64,000 nucleotides of DNA from Hyphomicrobiales bacterium (GCA_025363755.1 JANYLQ010000052.1:1-64000), one strand, 5' to 3'; counted from the first letter of the stretch, positions 17,327 to 26,498 are shown. The notes: generated by a model from the sequence alone, not told the origin. Numbers and translations: made by a program.

Positions 17327-18900
17327 GCGTGAATTTCCTTGATCGTTTCAGCTTTTATGCCGGGCGTGCGCTCTAACGCATAATTTAAATTGAAAGCCGA
17401 TGAAGCCATAAATACAGGTGCACCATCAAGATCATGTGCAATGGCCGAGCGATTTGCATCTTGAAACCCATCCATCGTTTTTGTGTCTTCACAAAAAATC
17501 CAGCGCAAAATTTCAAAGCGCGTCGTTTCAAATTCCACAGGTACCGTATACTCGTTTTTCAAACGATCGGCCAAAACATCAAGCTGCAACGCGCCAACCA
17601 CGCCGACAATTGCCCCAGATCCATCAATGGGAGTAAACAACTGAACCACACCTTCTTCGGCCAGTTCTTCCAAAGCGCCTTTGAGCTTCTTGGCCTTCAT
17701 CGGATCACCCAACCGCACCCGCCGCAGAATTTCCGGCGCAAAACTTGGCACACCTGTAAATACAATATCCTCACCCTCGGTAAGCGTGTCACCGATGCGC
17801 AACACGCCATGGTTGGGAATACCCACCACATCGCCTGCAAATGCCTCTTCTGCGAGTGAGCGGTCCTGCGCAAAGAAAAACTGAGGCGCATTCAAAGCCA
17901 ATGATTTTCCGGTGCGAACAATTTTAACCCGCATACCGCGCGTCAGCTTGCCCGATGCCACGCGCATAAATGCAATACGGTCACGGTGGTTGGGATCCAT
18001 ATTAGCTTGAATCTTGAACACCACACCTGTGAGCTTCGGCTCAATGGCTTTCACCACACGTTGCCGTGATTTTTGGTCGCGTGGTGGCGGTGCATAAGCA
18101 ATCAACGCATCGAGCAAATCGCGCACACCGAAATTCTTAATCGCAGAGCCAAAATAAACCAGAGAAAGGTGACCTTCCAAAAAAGAGGTGCTGTCAAAAG
18201 CATGACCCGCCATTTGCTGCAACGATAACTCTTCGCGAAAATGTGCTGCAGCAGCAGGCGGCAACAATTTATCAATCGCCGGATCATCAGGCCCCGAAAC
18301 ATTTTCACCAGCGGGATCGCCATCAATGCGGCGAATGCGCTGATTGATCAAATCATAAGTGCCAGCAAAAGTTTTGCCGATACCAATCGGCCAAACCATG
18401 GGAACGACAGTCAAAGCCAAACCTTTTTCGATCTCATCGAGCAAGTTCAATGGCTCCTGCGCTTCGCGGTCAAACTTATTGATGAAAGTAATAATCGGAA
18501 TGTCGCGCATGCGGCAAATTTCAAACAGTTTGCGCGTGCGGTCTTCAATACCCTTGGCCCCATCGATCACCATGACTGCAGCGTCCACAGCCGTCAGAGT
18601 GCGATAGGTATCTTCCGAGAAGTCTTCATGGCCCGGCGTATCCAGCAGATTGAACACGCGATTATTATACTCAAATGTCATCACGGAAGTGACCACAGAA
18701 ATACCGCGCGCCCGCTCAATGCTCATCCAGTCGGAGCGCGTACGCCTTCGGTCGCCCTTGGCGCGCACTTGTCCTGCCAGCTGAATGGCGCCACCGAAAA
18801 GCAAAAGCTTTTCAGTTAAAGTGGTTTTACCAGCGTCAGGATGCGAAATAATCGCGAACGTGCGTCTGCGGGCGGCTTCAGTTTCAATATCGAGTGTCAC
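17323..18900 (-). CDS. prfC: Peptide chain release factor 3 (RF3)
   Basis: A 525-residue translational GTPase that recycles RF1/RF2 after termination. G motifs are all present: G1 SHPDAGKTT, switch RARGISVVTSV, G3 DTPGHEDF and G4 NKFDRE. The EF-Tu-like domain II and the RF3-specific C-terminal domain follow. I set the start at GTG 18900 because RF3 proteins begin just before EAARRRTFAIISHP; the longer frame from a TTG at 18939 adds 13 unconserved residues. It is divergent from glk across 111 bases and overlaps the DUF599 gene downstream. Confidence 0.96.
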   Translation of the reverse strand: MTLDIETEAARRRTFAIISHPDAGKTTLTEKLLLFGGAIQLAGQVRAKGDRRRTRSDWMSIERARGISVVTSVMTFEYNNRVFNLLDTPGHEDFSEDTYRTLTAVDAAVMVIDGAKGIEDRTRKLFEICRMRDIPIITFINKFDREAQEPLNLLDEIEKGLALTVVPMVWPIGIGKTFAGTYDLINQRIRRIDGDPAGENVSGPDDPAIDKLLPPAAAAHFREELSLQQMAGHAFDSTSFLEGHLSLVYFGSAIKNFGVRDLLDALIAYAPPPRDQKSRQRVVKAIEPKLTGVVFKIQANMDPNHRDRIAFMRVASGKLTRGMRVKIVRTGKSLALNAPQFFFAQDRSLAEEAFAGDVVGIPNHGVLRIGDTLTEGEDIVFTGVPSFAPEILRRVRLGDPMKAKKLKGALEELAEEGVVQLFTPIDGSGAIVGVVGALQLDVLADRLKNEYTVPVEFETTRFEILRWIFCEDTKTMDGFQDANRSAIAHDLDGAPVFMASSAFNLNYALERTPGIKAETIKEIHA

Positions 18901-19011
18901 GAATAGGGCCTTTAAGGTTCGGGCCACTCCTAGCCGCAAGTCCCCAAACAGTCCAGCGTGGCGGTTGCCCTTTTGAGTGACATGTGGCAGTGAGAGCTAA
19001 GGGCAAAAAAT

Positions 19012-19953
19012 ATGACTGATCTCAATTTAGTAGGTGATATAGGGGGCACAAATTCGCGCTTTGGCTTGGTGGCCAATGGCTCGAAAGAGGTTACCCGTGT
19101 CGAAACATTAAAGAATGATGGCTTTTCAGGGCTTGAAGCCGCCATCAGCCATTATCTGAAAAATCAGGGTATTATGTCCCTGCAATCGGCCGCCGTGGCC
19201 GTTGCCGCACCGGTAGATCGCGAAGTTATCCGCCTCACCAATCGCGACTGGAGCTTCAGCACGGCTTCCCTTCAAACGGCGGCCAATTCAAATCACTTCC
19301 GTCTGTTGAACGATTATGAGGCTTTGGCGTTGTCCTTGCCGCATCTCGCTCCTGAAGATTTAGCGCAAATTGGTGGAACATCACCCAAGCCAAACGCCTT
19401 GAAAGTCGTGCTTGGCCCTGGCACAGGTTTGGGTATGGCGATGTTGGCCCCGCTTCCGCAGGGCGGCTGGATGGCGCTGCCTGGAGAAGGGGGGCAAATT
19501 ACATTACCTGTCGTCACCAAAGAAGAAATGGTTTTGCGCGACGCATTGGTGGGCAGCAGCAAATTTTGTGAAGTTGAATGGGTGCTTACCGGCCCCGGGC
19601 TTTTCCAGCTTTATAAAATCATATCGGGCACGCCCAAATTGAAAACACCAGAAGATGTATTGCAGGCTGCCATTTTAGGAACAGACCTTGCCGCCGTAAA
19701 AGCACTTAAACATTTCATCACATTCCTGGCGCGATTGAGTGGCGACTTTGCCATGGGGCTTCAGGCTCATGGCGGCATCTATCTCGCAGGTGGCATAGCG
19801 CCATCTATAGTCAAACAACTTCAATCAGGCACTTTCCGAAAAACTTTTGATGATCACGGTCGCATAGCCGAAGTCATTCACAAAATTCCGGTCTATGTCA
19901 TCATGGATAGATTTCCAGCCTTCAAGGGCTGCGTGGCGGCCCTTAAATCATGA
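19012..19953 (+). CDS. glk: Glucokinase
   Basis: A 313-residue ATP-dependent glucokinase of the Glk (non-ROK) family. The N-terminal phosphate loop GDIGGTNSRFGL is at residues 8-19. LLNDYEALAL holds the catalytic aspartate region, and LGPGTGLGMA plus PGEGGQI shape the active site. It makes glucose 6-phosphate, the substrate of Zwf encoded 6 kb upstream. It is first of a three-gene set glk-pncA-EamA with 4-base overlaps, divergent from prfC. Length is typical. Confidence 0.95.
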   Translation: MTDLNLVGDIGGTNSRFGLVANGSKEVTRVETLKNDGFSGLEAAISHYLKNQGIMSLQSAAVAVAAPVDREVIRLTNRDWSFSTASLQTAANSNHFRLLNDYEALALSLPHLAPEDLAQIGGTSPKPNALKVVLGPGTGLGMAMLAPLPQGGWMALPGEGGQITLPVVTKEEMVLRDALVGSSKFCEVEWVLTGPGLFQLYKIISGTPKLKTPEDVLQAAILGTDLAAVKALKHFITFLARLSGDFAMGLQAHGGIYLAGGIAPSIVKQLQSGTFRKTFDDHGRIAEVIHKIPVYVIMDRFPAFKGCVAALKS

Positions 19954-20549
19954 CCAAAACTGTTTTACTTATTGTGGATATGCAAAATGATTTTTGCCCA
20001 GGCGGAAGGCTTGCCGTCAAAGGCGGAGAGGAGATCGCATCGCTGATCAATATTATGGCCCGCCAACACGAACATGTGGTGTTAACACAAGATTGGCACC
20101 CACTCGGCCACTCATCATTTGCGTCCCAACACCCCGGCCATGAGCCATTCACCCAGGTCGAAATGCCGTACGGCATGCAAACCCTATGGCCTGATCATTG
20201 CGTTATCGGGTCTAAGGGCGCTGATTTTCATTACACGCTCGACGTCCCTCACGCTGAAGCCATCATCCGCAAAGGGTTTCGCAAATCCATTGATAGCTAT
20301 TCCGCATTTTTTGAAAATGACCACACTACGCCAACCGGCCTTGGTGGTTATTTGAAAGAGCGTGGATTTACAAATGTGACCTGCGTTGGTTTGGCGTTTG
20401 ATTATTGTGTACGTTACTCAGCTGAGGATGCCAAAGTACTGGGCTTCGAAGTGGAAGTGGTCGAACGCGCAACAAGGGCCATCGATTTGGCAGGCACGGC
20501 AGAATTCACGCGTCAGTCGTTTCGCGAGCGCGGCATCATTCTAAAGTGA
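19950..20549 (+). CDS. pncA: Nicotinamidase
   Basis: A 199-residue cysteine hydrolase of the isochorismatase fold that deamidates nicotinamide to nicotinate for NAD salvage, and would also hydrolyse pyrazinamide. The catalytic triad is D10 (IVDMQNDF), K108 (IIRKGF) and C153 (LAFDYCV). The metal site is D48, H50 (TQDWH) and H83. IDSYSAFFEN is the usual signature. It overlaps glk (ATGA) and its stop overlaps the GTG start of the transporter gene. Operon linkage with glucokinase is unusual by function, though both are cofactor- or phosphorylation-linked housekeeping steps. Confidence 0.96.
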   Translation: MTKTVLLIVDMQNDFCPGGRLAVKGGEEIASLINIMARQHEHVVLTQDWHPLGHSSFASQHPGHEPFTQVEMPYGMQTLWPDHCVIGSKGADFHYTLDVPHAEAIIRKGFRKSIDSYSAFFENDHTTPTGLGGYLKERGFTNVTCVGLAFDYCVRYSAEDAKVLGFEVEVVERATRAIDLAGTAEFTRQSFRERGIILK

Positions 20550-21409
20550 ATCAAAACACAAGCCGCGGTATTGGCTTATTCATTGCTTCACAATTTGTAG
20601 GTTCGCTTGTCGATACTCCAGCGAAATATTTACTATCGCATGGTGTCGCTCTTAGCATGGTAGTATTTTTTCGATATGCGATCGCCTTTAGCATTCTCTA
20701 TGCGGTTTTTATTGCAAAACGCGAAATGCCAAAACGCAGCCAACATATCAGATTGAATGTCCTGCGCGGTTTACTTCTTACATCTTCGACATTCTTGAAT
20801 TTCTACTCTCTGGCCCAAATGCCTTTGGCTGTGGTGATGAGCATCAACTTCGCGGCGCCCCTCATCTCATGCGCGCTCGCACCTTTTTTGCTGGGTGAAA
20901 AAGTAGGCCCGCGCCGCTGGGCTGCGGTTGTTGTGGGTTTCATCGGCGTATTGATCGTCATGCGACCCGGTGGCGCGGCCTTTCAACTGGCTATGTCCAC
21001 ATCACTGGCCAACGCATTGGTTATCGCGCTCTATCAAATTTTCACCAGACGAGCAGGTGCTGGGGATGATCCTGAAACGGGCCTAACATGGGTTTTTGGG
21101 GTCGGGAGCATTATAACGGCTTGCATCGTGCCTTTCCATTGGCAAACTCCAGCGCTCAATCTTTGGCCGATCATCCTTCTGATGGGTTCATGCGGCCTCG
21201 TCACCCATTTGATTATCTCGCAGGCATTGCGACTTGCACCTGCATCACTGCTTGCACCCTTCATTTATCTGAACATCATCTGGATCACGATTTTTGGCAT
21301 CGTAATCTTTGGTGATTGGCCAGACCAATGGACCGTGTTGGGCAGCACGATCATTATTGCGTCTGGCATTTATGTGTGGTGGCGAGAGCGATTAAACGCT
21401 CAAGTCTAA
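20546..21409 (+). CDS. EamA/DMT family transporter
   Basis: A 287-residue protein with ten predicted transmembrane helices in two EamA halves. The first half ends near VVGFIGVLIVMRPG, typical of the family, and the second near STIIIASGIYVWWRER. It starts with GTG at 20546 inside the pncA stop, so translation is probably coupled. The substrate is unknown; it could export or import something related to nicotinate or sugars, but only position suggests this. It converges on the aldehyde dehydrogenase gene 16 bases away. Confidence 0.87.
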   Translation: MNQNTSRGIGLFIASQFVGSLVDTPAKYLLSHGVALSMVVFFRYAIAFSILYAVFIAKREMPKRSQHIRLNVLRGLLLTSSTFLNFYSLAQMPLAVVMSINFAAPLISCALAPFLLGEKVGPRRWAAVVVGFIGVLIVMRPGGAAFQLAMSTSLANALVIALYQIFTRRAGAGDDPETGLTWVFGVGSIITACIVPFHWQTPALNLWPIILLMGSCGLVTHLIISQALRLAPASLLAPFIYLNIIWITIFGIVIFGDWPDQWTVLGSTIIIASGIYVWWRERLNAQV

Positions 21410-21425
21410 AAGGAAGGGTACGTGC

Positions 21426-22865
21426 TCAACCAGCCGACTGATAGGACGTTTTTACCGACGTGTAGAACTCAGCTGCAAACCGCCCTTGCTCGCGCGAACC
21501 CATGCTTGACCCTTTACGCCCGCCAAATGGCACATGATAATCAACACCTGCTGTTGGCAAATTCACCATAACCATGCCAGCCTGAGACTTGCGCCTGAAG
21601 TCGGACGCGAATTTGAGCGAGCCTGTATAAATACCCGAAGACAAACCAAATTTCGTGTCATTGGCCACCGCTAACGCTTCATCATAGCTATCAACCTTGA
21701 TCACAGTGGCCACAGGCCCAAACACTTCTTCCTGGTTTATGCGCATATTATTTTTGGTGTTCACAAACAGAGCGGGGGATAAATAATGCCCCTTGGTATC
21801 TCGGTTTAGACGCTCGCCGCCCCAAGCAAGCTCAGCACCTTCATCACGGCCAATTTGAATATATTTTTCATCTTGGGCCAATTGTGATGCATCAACTACA
21901 GGGCCGATCTGCGTGCCATCTTTCAACGCATGATCAACTTTCAGGGCTTTCAAAGCGGTGATCGTCTTCTCAACAAACGCATCATGAATTTTGGCATGCA
22001 CAATCAAACGTGATGAAGCTGTGCAACGCTGACCGGTTTGAAAAAATGCACCATCAACTGCGCCTGCAACCGCAGCATCGAGGTTGGCATCATCCATCAC
22101 CACCAGTGGATTTTTGCCGCCCATCTCAACTTGAAACTTGGCACCGCGCGAAGCACAAGCCATCGCAACCTTGGCTCCCGTCTCGACCGAACCCGTAAAC
22201 GAAATGGCATTCACATCACGCGAATCTAAAAGCGTCTGCCCAACCACTGAGCCACGCCCCATCACCAGATTGAATACGCCCTTTGGCAAACCAGCGCGCG
22301 AAATAATTTCAGCCAACATCCAAGCCGTTCCCGGAACCAAATCTGCTGGTTTAAAAACAACACAATTTCCATAAGCTAAGGCAGGCGCAATCTTCCAGGC
22401 CGGAATAGCAATCGGAAAATTCCATGGCGCAATCAAACCGACCACCCCTACAGGTTCACGCGTTATTGTCACATCAACTCCGGGCCGCACAGATGAAAGT
22501 GCCGTTCCTTCAACGCGCAGTGTTTCTTGCGCAAAGAATTTAAAAATTTGCGCGGCGCGTGTTGTCTCAGCAACGCCATTGCCAAGTGGTTTTCCTTCTT
22601 CGCGGGCCAACATGCGGCCAATTTCATCTTTGCGAGTCAGAAGCTCCACGCCGATCATTTCTAAGGCATCAGCACGCTGTTGCGGCGAGGTCATGCTCCA
22701 AGCAGGAAACGCAGCTTTGGCTGCGGCAATTGCCTCTTCCGTTTGCGCCTTATCAGATTGAGTATATTCTCCAACGACATCGCTCACATCAGACGGGTTA
22801 ATATCTATCGTAATCCCGGAACCCACGACCCAAGCTCCGTTGATAAAATTCCTTTGCACAGACAT
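21426..22865 (-). CDS. Aldehyde dehydrogenase family protein
   Basis: A 479-residue NAD(P)-dependent aldehyde dehydrogenase. It has the APWNFPIAIPAWKIAPAL cofactor motif, the general base in EMGGKNP (E near residue 254) and the nucleophilic cysteine in GQRCTASSR (near 288). Features such as EEGKPLGNGVAE and the AGVDYHVPFGGRKGSS end resemble 2-oxoglutarate semialdehyde (2,5-dioxovalerate) dehydrogenases of sugar-acid catabolism, but succinate- or glutarate-semialdehyde activity is also possible. The ATG is preceded by GGGAG. It follows a DMT transporter gene on the same strand with a 57-base gap, possibly one transcript. Confidence 0.9.
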   Translation of the reverse strand: MSVQRNFINGAWVVGSGITIDINPSDVSDVVGEYTQSDKAQTEEAIAAAKAAFPAWSMTSPQQRADALEMIGVELLTRKDEIGRMLAREEGKPLGNGVAETTRAAQIFKFFAQETLRVEGTALSSVRPGVDVTITREPVGVVGLIAPWNFPIAIPAWKIAPALAYGNCVVFKPADLVPGTAWMLAEIISRAGLPKGVFNLVMGRGSVVGQTLLDSRDVNAISFTGSVETGAKVAMACASRGAKFQVEMGGKNPLVVMDDANLDAAVAGAVDGAFFQTGQRCTASSRLIVHAKIHDAFVEKTITALKALKVDHALKDGTQIGPVVDASQLAQDEKYIQIGRDEGAELAWGGERLNRDTKGHYLSPALFVNTKNNMRINQEEVFGPVATVIKVDSYDEALAVANDTKFGLSSGIYTGSLKFASDFRRKSQAGMVMVNLPTAGVDYHVPFGGRKGSSMGSREQGRFAAEFYTSVKTSYQSAG

Positions 22866-22922
22866 TTCGTTCTCCCATTCAAGCGTCGCTATTTATCATA
22901 CAATAAGCCTGAAGCAATCGCC

Positions 22923-23762
22923 TTAAGCGCGCAAGGCCATTGCACCCGCGACGACCAAGACACCACCACCAACGCGTTGCCACGTCAGCGGTTCCTTCAG
23001 AAGCTTGGCCGACATTGCAATTGCAAATAGGATACTGGTTTCGCGTAATGCAGCCACCATCGCAATGGGAGCAATACTCATCGCATAGATTACAATCCAA
23101 TAGGCGCTGCCTGATGCTAGAGCACCCGCAATCCCGCTGCGCCAATGGGGCGTAACATCGTTAATAATTCTTTGTCCTCTGAGATAAAGGCCTGTCGCAA
23201 GCATAAACGTGCCATCAAGAATAAACACCAAGCCTGTGTAACCGGAAGCTGAATCTGAAACCCTGCCACCCAACCCATCAACAATCGTGTACAGCCCAAT
23301 AAACATTGAAGTACCAAGAGCAAAAGCGATTGTAGTTCGGTCGAGTTTGGCTGCGAGTGTGGGAGAAATGGCGATCAGCCAAATACCAGCCACCAATACG
23401 ATAATTCCCGCAAAGGTCATCGTTGAAACCGGGTCATGTGCAAAAAGCGTAGCAGCACCAAGTGTCAGCAGCGGAGCAGTGCCACGCGCAACAGGATAGA
23501 CTAATCCAAGCTCACCAGTCTTATAGCTGCGCGCCAAAAACAGATTGTATGCTGTGTGTAGAACGCCGGAAACCACTGCATAGGGCCAACTTGATGCAGA
23601 TGGGAAGGTAAAGAACAACAACATGAAGAGCCCCATCAGCCCCATCAGTGTTTGCAATAAAAACATCGCCAGAAATCGATCAAGGTTGAACTTGACCAGA
23701 ACATTCCAAGAGGCGTGCAGAAACGCAGCCAGAATTACGATCAGAAAAAGAGAGATGCTCAA
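22923..23762 (-). CDS. EamA/DMT family transporter
   Basis: A 279-residue protein with about ten hydrophobic helices and two EamA-type repeats. It begins LFLIVILAAFLHASWNVLVK, where HASWN is a common family start. I see no ATG near the N-terminus; TTG 23762 is the best start although no clear ribosome site precedes it. It lies upstream of the aldehyde dehydrogenase gene on the same strand, so it may carry the substrate or product of that pathway. It is the third EamA transporter in 17 kb, and the three are not close copies of each other. Confidence 0.84.
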   Translation of the reverse strand: MSISLFLIVILAAFLHASWNVLVKFNLDRFLAMFLLQTLMGLMGLFMLLFFTFPSASSWPYAVVSGVLHTAYNLFLARSYKTGELGLVYPVARGTAPLLTLGAATLFAHDPVSTMTFAGIIVLVAGIWLIAISPTLAAKLDRTTIAFALGTSMFIGLYTIVDGLGGRVSDSASGYTGLVFILDGTFMLATGLYLRGQRIINDVTPHWRSGIAGALASGSAYWIVIYAMSIAPIAMVAALRETSILFAIAMSAKLLKEPLTWQRVGGGVLVVAGAMALRA

Positions 23763-23811
23763 GTGATAAAAACCAGTTCGTCCTGAACAAAGGTATTAGA
23801 GCCTTCGGTGC

Positions 23812-23848
23812 AAATGATAAGGGCCACATGTCATAAAACATGTGGCCC
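23812..23848 (-). terminator. Probable rho-independent terminator of the TadG/TadE operon
   Basis: GGGCCACATGT (23821-23831) and ACATGTGGCCC (23838-23848) form a perfect 11-bp stem with a 6-base loop. Read on the minus strand it lies 20 bases after the TadG stop and is followed by TTATCATTTG, a modest T-rich tail. On the plus strand it is followed by AAAACGAC, so termination is expected mainly for minus-strand transcripts. Confidence 0.7.
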
Positions 23849-23868
23849 AAAACGACTTTAGAATATTT

Positions 23869-24462
23869 TTACGTACAAGCTGTGCCTGCTGCAACCGTTG
23901 TTGCATAACAATCCAAAGTGAGAGATGAACGGGGGCGTACAGAAATAGCTTGGCTAAGGTTGAACGACGCAGCGCCCATGATTGAAGTGCCCATAAAGCT
24001 GGCAACTGTTGAATTATAAGTTGCACACACCCGTGCAATGATCACGTCATTACTGGCCGTCATAAGGCTAGACATACCAACAGTGCTGGGCGCCGCGCCG
24101 CAGCTTGGGCCTTTGTTATTTCCAGTTTTCCACATTTGAACGATGGTACCGCTTGAATTGGTACGGAAATCAAAAATTTCAACACGAACGTCGGCCGATT
24201 GCACTGGCTGCATGATAACATATGCTGCGTTGTATTGATCAGCAATTGTGCCACCGAGAACGTTCGTTTTTTGTTGGCCAACAAGGTCAGCCATCGTCGC
24301 AGCTGCAGAAACGACGCGGCGATTCATCGAAATCAATCCGGTCACATCGACAAGTCCAAAATAGACCAACAACATGAAAGGCATAACGAAAGCAAATTCG
24401 ATTGCCGCAGCACCTTCATCTCGCAAAATTATGTTTTTGCGCGTGAATAATTTTTTTAACAT
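23869..24462 (-). CDS. TadG-like pilus assembly protein
   Basis: A 197-residue TadE/TadG-type pseudopilin-like protein. After a short basic N-terminus comes GAAAIEFAFVMPFMLLVYFG, with the glutamate five residues into the hydrophobic stretch as in prepilin-like TadE/TadG sequences. The rest is extracytoplasmic, with cysteines near the C-terminus (LDCYATTVAAGTACT). ATG 24462 has GAGGA six bases upstream and lies 8 bases after the stop of the preceding TadE-like gene; the frame extended to 24477 is unlikely. Partner of the Flp pilus machinery encoded divergently. Short for a TadG, so it could equally be called a second TadE. Confidence 0.85.
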   Translation of the reverse strand: MLKKLFTRKNIILRDEGAAAIEFAFVMPFMLLVYFGLVDVTGLISMNRRVVSAAATMADLVGQQKTNVLGGTIADQYNAAYVIMQPVQSADVRVEIFDFRTNSSGTIVQMWKTGNNKGPSCGAAPSTVGMSSLMTASNDVIIARVCATYNSTVASFMGTSIMGAASFNLSQAISVRPRSSLTLDCYATTVAAGTACT

Positions 24463-24470
24463 GTCAGTCC

Positions 24471-25049
24471 TCAGCACGCTGTGCCACCACTCGAAGGATA
24501 AGGTTCAGTTTGGAACATGGCAAAGCCAACAAGACGTCTCGTTGTTCCGCTTTGAACATTGCCCATATAATTCATCAACGGCATCATGAAATGCCAGTCA
24601 TAGGTCGCGACCAGCGAAGAAGGGCAGGTTGGCGCACCCAGTTTATATGCAGTTGGATTTGTAGTACCGTCATCTTTTACGCCAATGTTCACAAAGCTTG
24701 GCATATTTGCCGCTAGTTGCGCCCAAGTTGTATAAGAATTGGCGTAAACTGTAAGCCCTGAATTGCAATTGGCGACGAGCGATGCATTTTGACAAATTAA
24801 AGTCTTAAAATCCGCAGACGTTTTAGAGCCTCCTTGGGCTTGTCCTGTACGCGCCGTACGAGCAGCTTCTTGAACTGCCGCTTGTAACCCGAATTCGGTA
24901 AACATCATGGCACCAGTTTCTATAATAACACCAAGCAACGCAAAAAACGGAAAAGCAACCATGGCAAATTCAATTGCTGTCGCACCCTTTTCCGAGTTCT
25001 GATAGCGCTTGGTTGCACCCAGTAATCGTGACTTAATTTTTCCTAACAC
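24471..25049 (-). CDS. TadE-like minor pilin
   Basis: A 192-residue protein with a basic leader, then GATAIEFAMVAFPFFALLGV, the TadE signature in which the E follows a processing-like G/A site, and a 160-residue periplasmic part with several cysteines. The start is GTG 25049 with GGGAG upstream. It is followed at 9 bases by the TadG-like gene. TadE-like pseudopilins are processed by the prepilin peptidase (CpaA, encoded at 25885) and needed for Flp pilus biogenesis. Confidence 0.87.
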   Translation of the reverse strand: MLGKIKSRLLGATKRYQNSEKGATAIEFAMVAFPFFALLGVIIETGAMMFTEFGLQAAVQEAARTARTGQAQGGSKTSADFKTLICQNASLVANCNSGLTVYANSYTTWAQLAANMPSFVNIGVKDDGTTNPTAYKLGAPTCPSSLVATYDWHFMMPLMNYMGNVQSGTTRRLVGFAMFQTEPYPSSGGTAC

Positions 25050-25175
25050 GGGTTTCTCCCTTGGTGTTTCAACAGAAACTGACCAGTCAATTAATTAAAA
25101 CTGTTACCAGCGAGTCGTTGCGTTAGGTTGAAGGGGATCAATAAATTTTTATCTAATACTAATTTTCACAAAGCT

Positions 25176-25685
25176 TTATTGTGGTTGGGCCGTACTCGGT
25201 GCTACGTCGGTCGATTTATTGGATGTAGCTAAGCCATATTTTAACACGTGCATTGAAACCATGTTTTTATAGCTTTCGTATTCGTCGCCTGGAATAATGG
25301 CGCGTTGGCAAACTGGATCGCAAGAATAGGTAAAACGACTGGCGCGGGCGGTAGGATTGGTCACAGCTGAATATATGGCCACGTCATTATTGGTACCGTG
25401 AATAACCGTCACGTCAAAGTTGGCCAATTGATTGCCGTTCGGATCGAGAATGATAACATTAGTGTCGCCAAAGGCCCGACCATGCATAAATACTTGTTTT
25501 CCGTTCACTGAAACGTCGGCAATGGATGGGTTTCCTACGACAACTGTTCCGGGTTCTGAAGAAAGTGCAATCATCTGCGTCTGGTCAGTCTGTATCGCGA
25601 CGGGTGATCCGGCAATCGCGGCTCCGTCAGCTAAAACAATAAGGGCGCAGAGCGCTGTGCCAAACAGAACACCAAATTTAGACAT
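25176..25685 (-). CDS. Stand-alone CpaC N-terminal-domain protein (pilus assembly)
   Basis: A 169-residue exported protein. A signal peptide spans about residues 1-25 (ends in AAIAGSP). The next 80 residues (from QTQMIALSSEPGTVVVGN to NQLANFDVTVIHG) match the small domain that opens CpaC/RcpA secretins, with the VGNPSIADV and GDTNVIILD motifs also present in CpaC in this window. The C-terminal part has a YSCDPVCQ cysteine pair. There is no secretin channel domain. ATG 25685 follows GAGGTG; the frame from 25697 is longer without support. It heads the minus-strand TadE/TadG set and faces cpaA across 199 bases. Confidence 0.82.
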   Translation of the reverse strand: MSKFGVLFGTALCALIVLADGAAIAGSPVAIQTDQTQMIALSSEPGTVVVGNPSIADVSVNGKQVFMHGRAFGDTNVIILDPNGNQLANFDVTVIHGTNNDVAIYSAVTNPTARASRFTYSCDPVCQRAIIPGDEYESYKNMVSMHVLKYGLATSNKSTDVAPSTAQPQ

Positions 25686-25884
25686 AAGACACCTCAAACC
25701 ACAAAATCATAAAACTTAACGACACTTCTAACTGATCAATGGTGAAGTTTCGGTTACCGACAGCTAGTCACAAAAATTCTGTAAAGTTACTCTCAAGGTT
25801 AACCCCCTCTTTACGCAACTCGTGTGAATGTGCCTGCAGACGCTACGCGCACAAAGCTGTGCGCATTGAAAGACTGAGTAAAAA

Positions 25885-26400
25885 ATGTTGCACACACTCT
25901 CTATATCAATGCTGCCTGTATTGCTGATTATTGCTGCAGCGGGGGATGTTTTGTCGTTTCGCATTCCGAATTGGCTTACATTAGCCACAGCAGTGTTATT
26001 TTTTCCAATGGCTTTCTTCACAGGCATGCCGATAGCTGAATTTGGAATGCATATCTTAGCAGGTGTGGTTCTGTTTGCGGCGGGCTTTTTGTTTTTCCAA
26101 TTTGGATTATTCGGGGGTGGCGACGCAAAGCTTATGGCCGCAGCAGGCTTGTGGTTCGGCACCAGTCAAACTTTGCCATTTCTATTTGCCACCGCGATTG
26201 CCGGCGGCGGTTTGGCCTTGTTTGTGGGTGTGTGGTCTATGTTGCTTATGACTTGGGAAATCTACGGTAGCGGCGAAAGCTTGGGAACTTTGGGTCAGAA
26301 GATTCGCGCGATGAAACCTAATGTTCCATATGGCCTTGCATTCGCAATCGGCGGCATTTTGGCTTTCCGCGAAACATGGTGGGTCACTGGTTTGGTATGA
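25885..26400 (+). CDS. cpaA: Prepilin peptidase CpaA (TadV)
   Basis: A 171-residue A24-family membrane aspartyl protease with about five hydrophobic helices. The two catalytic aspartates are D21 (AAAGDVLSFRIPN) and D80 (GGGDAKLM). It lacks the methyltransferase domain of PilD, as expected for CpaA/TadV. It would cleave leaders of Flp pilin and the TadE/TadG-like proteins. It is first gene of the plus-strand cpa operon. The Flp pilin gene normally just upstream is not there. Confidence 0.94.
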   Translation: MLHTLSISMLPVLLIIAAAGDVLSFRIPNWLTLATAVLFFPMAFFTGMPIAEFGMHILAGVVLFAAGFLFFQFGLFGGGDAKLMAAAGLWFGTSQTLPFLFATAIAGGGLALFVGVWSMLLMTWEIYGSGESLGTLGQKIRAMKPNVPYGLAFAIGGILAFRETWWVTGLV

Positions 26401-26412
26401 TTTTAATGGGTT

Positions 26413-26444
26413 GGAACGGTCATTAACCTAAATTTGACCATTCC
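26413..26444. promoter_or_regulatory. Inverted repeat with CtrA-like half sites before cpaB
   Basis: GGAACGGTCA (26413-26422) and TGACCATTCC (26435-26444) form an inverted repeat matching at 9 of 10 positions with a 12-base spacer. The spacer and right arm contain TTAA (26423-26426), seven bases, then TTGAC (26434-26438), one mismatch from the CtrA box TTAA-N7-TTAAC. It may be an operator controlling cpaB onwards; there is no T-run to make it a terminator. Confidence 0.4.
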
Positions 26445-26498
26445 GTCACAAGGTTAAATTTCTGTTGTGCCTGAGGCACGGGTTTGGGGATTAATACG

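Noticed and set aside
18241-18819. 192-codon plus-strand frame inside prfC
   Set aside because: Antisense shadow of RF3; no recognisable domain.
25698-25884. Flp pilin gene upstream of cpaA
   Set aside because: All frames were read for a short prepilin with a GATAIEY-like motif; none is present.
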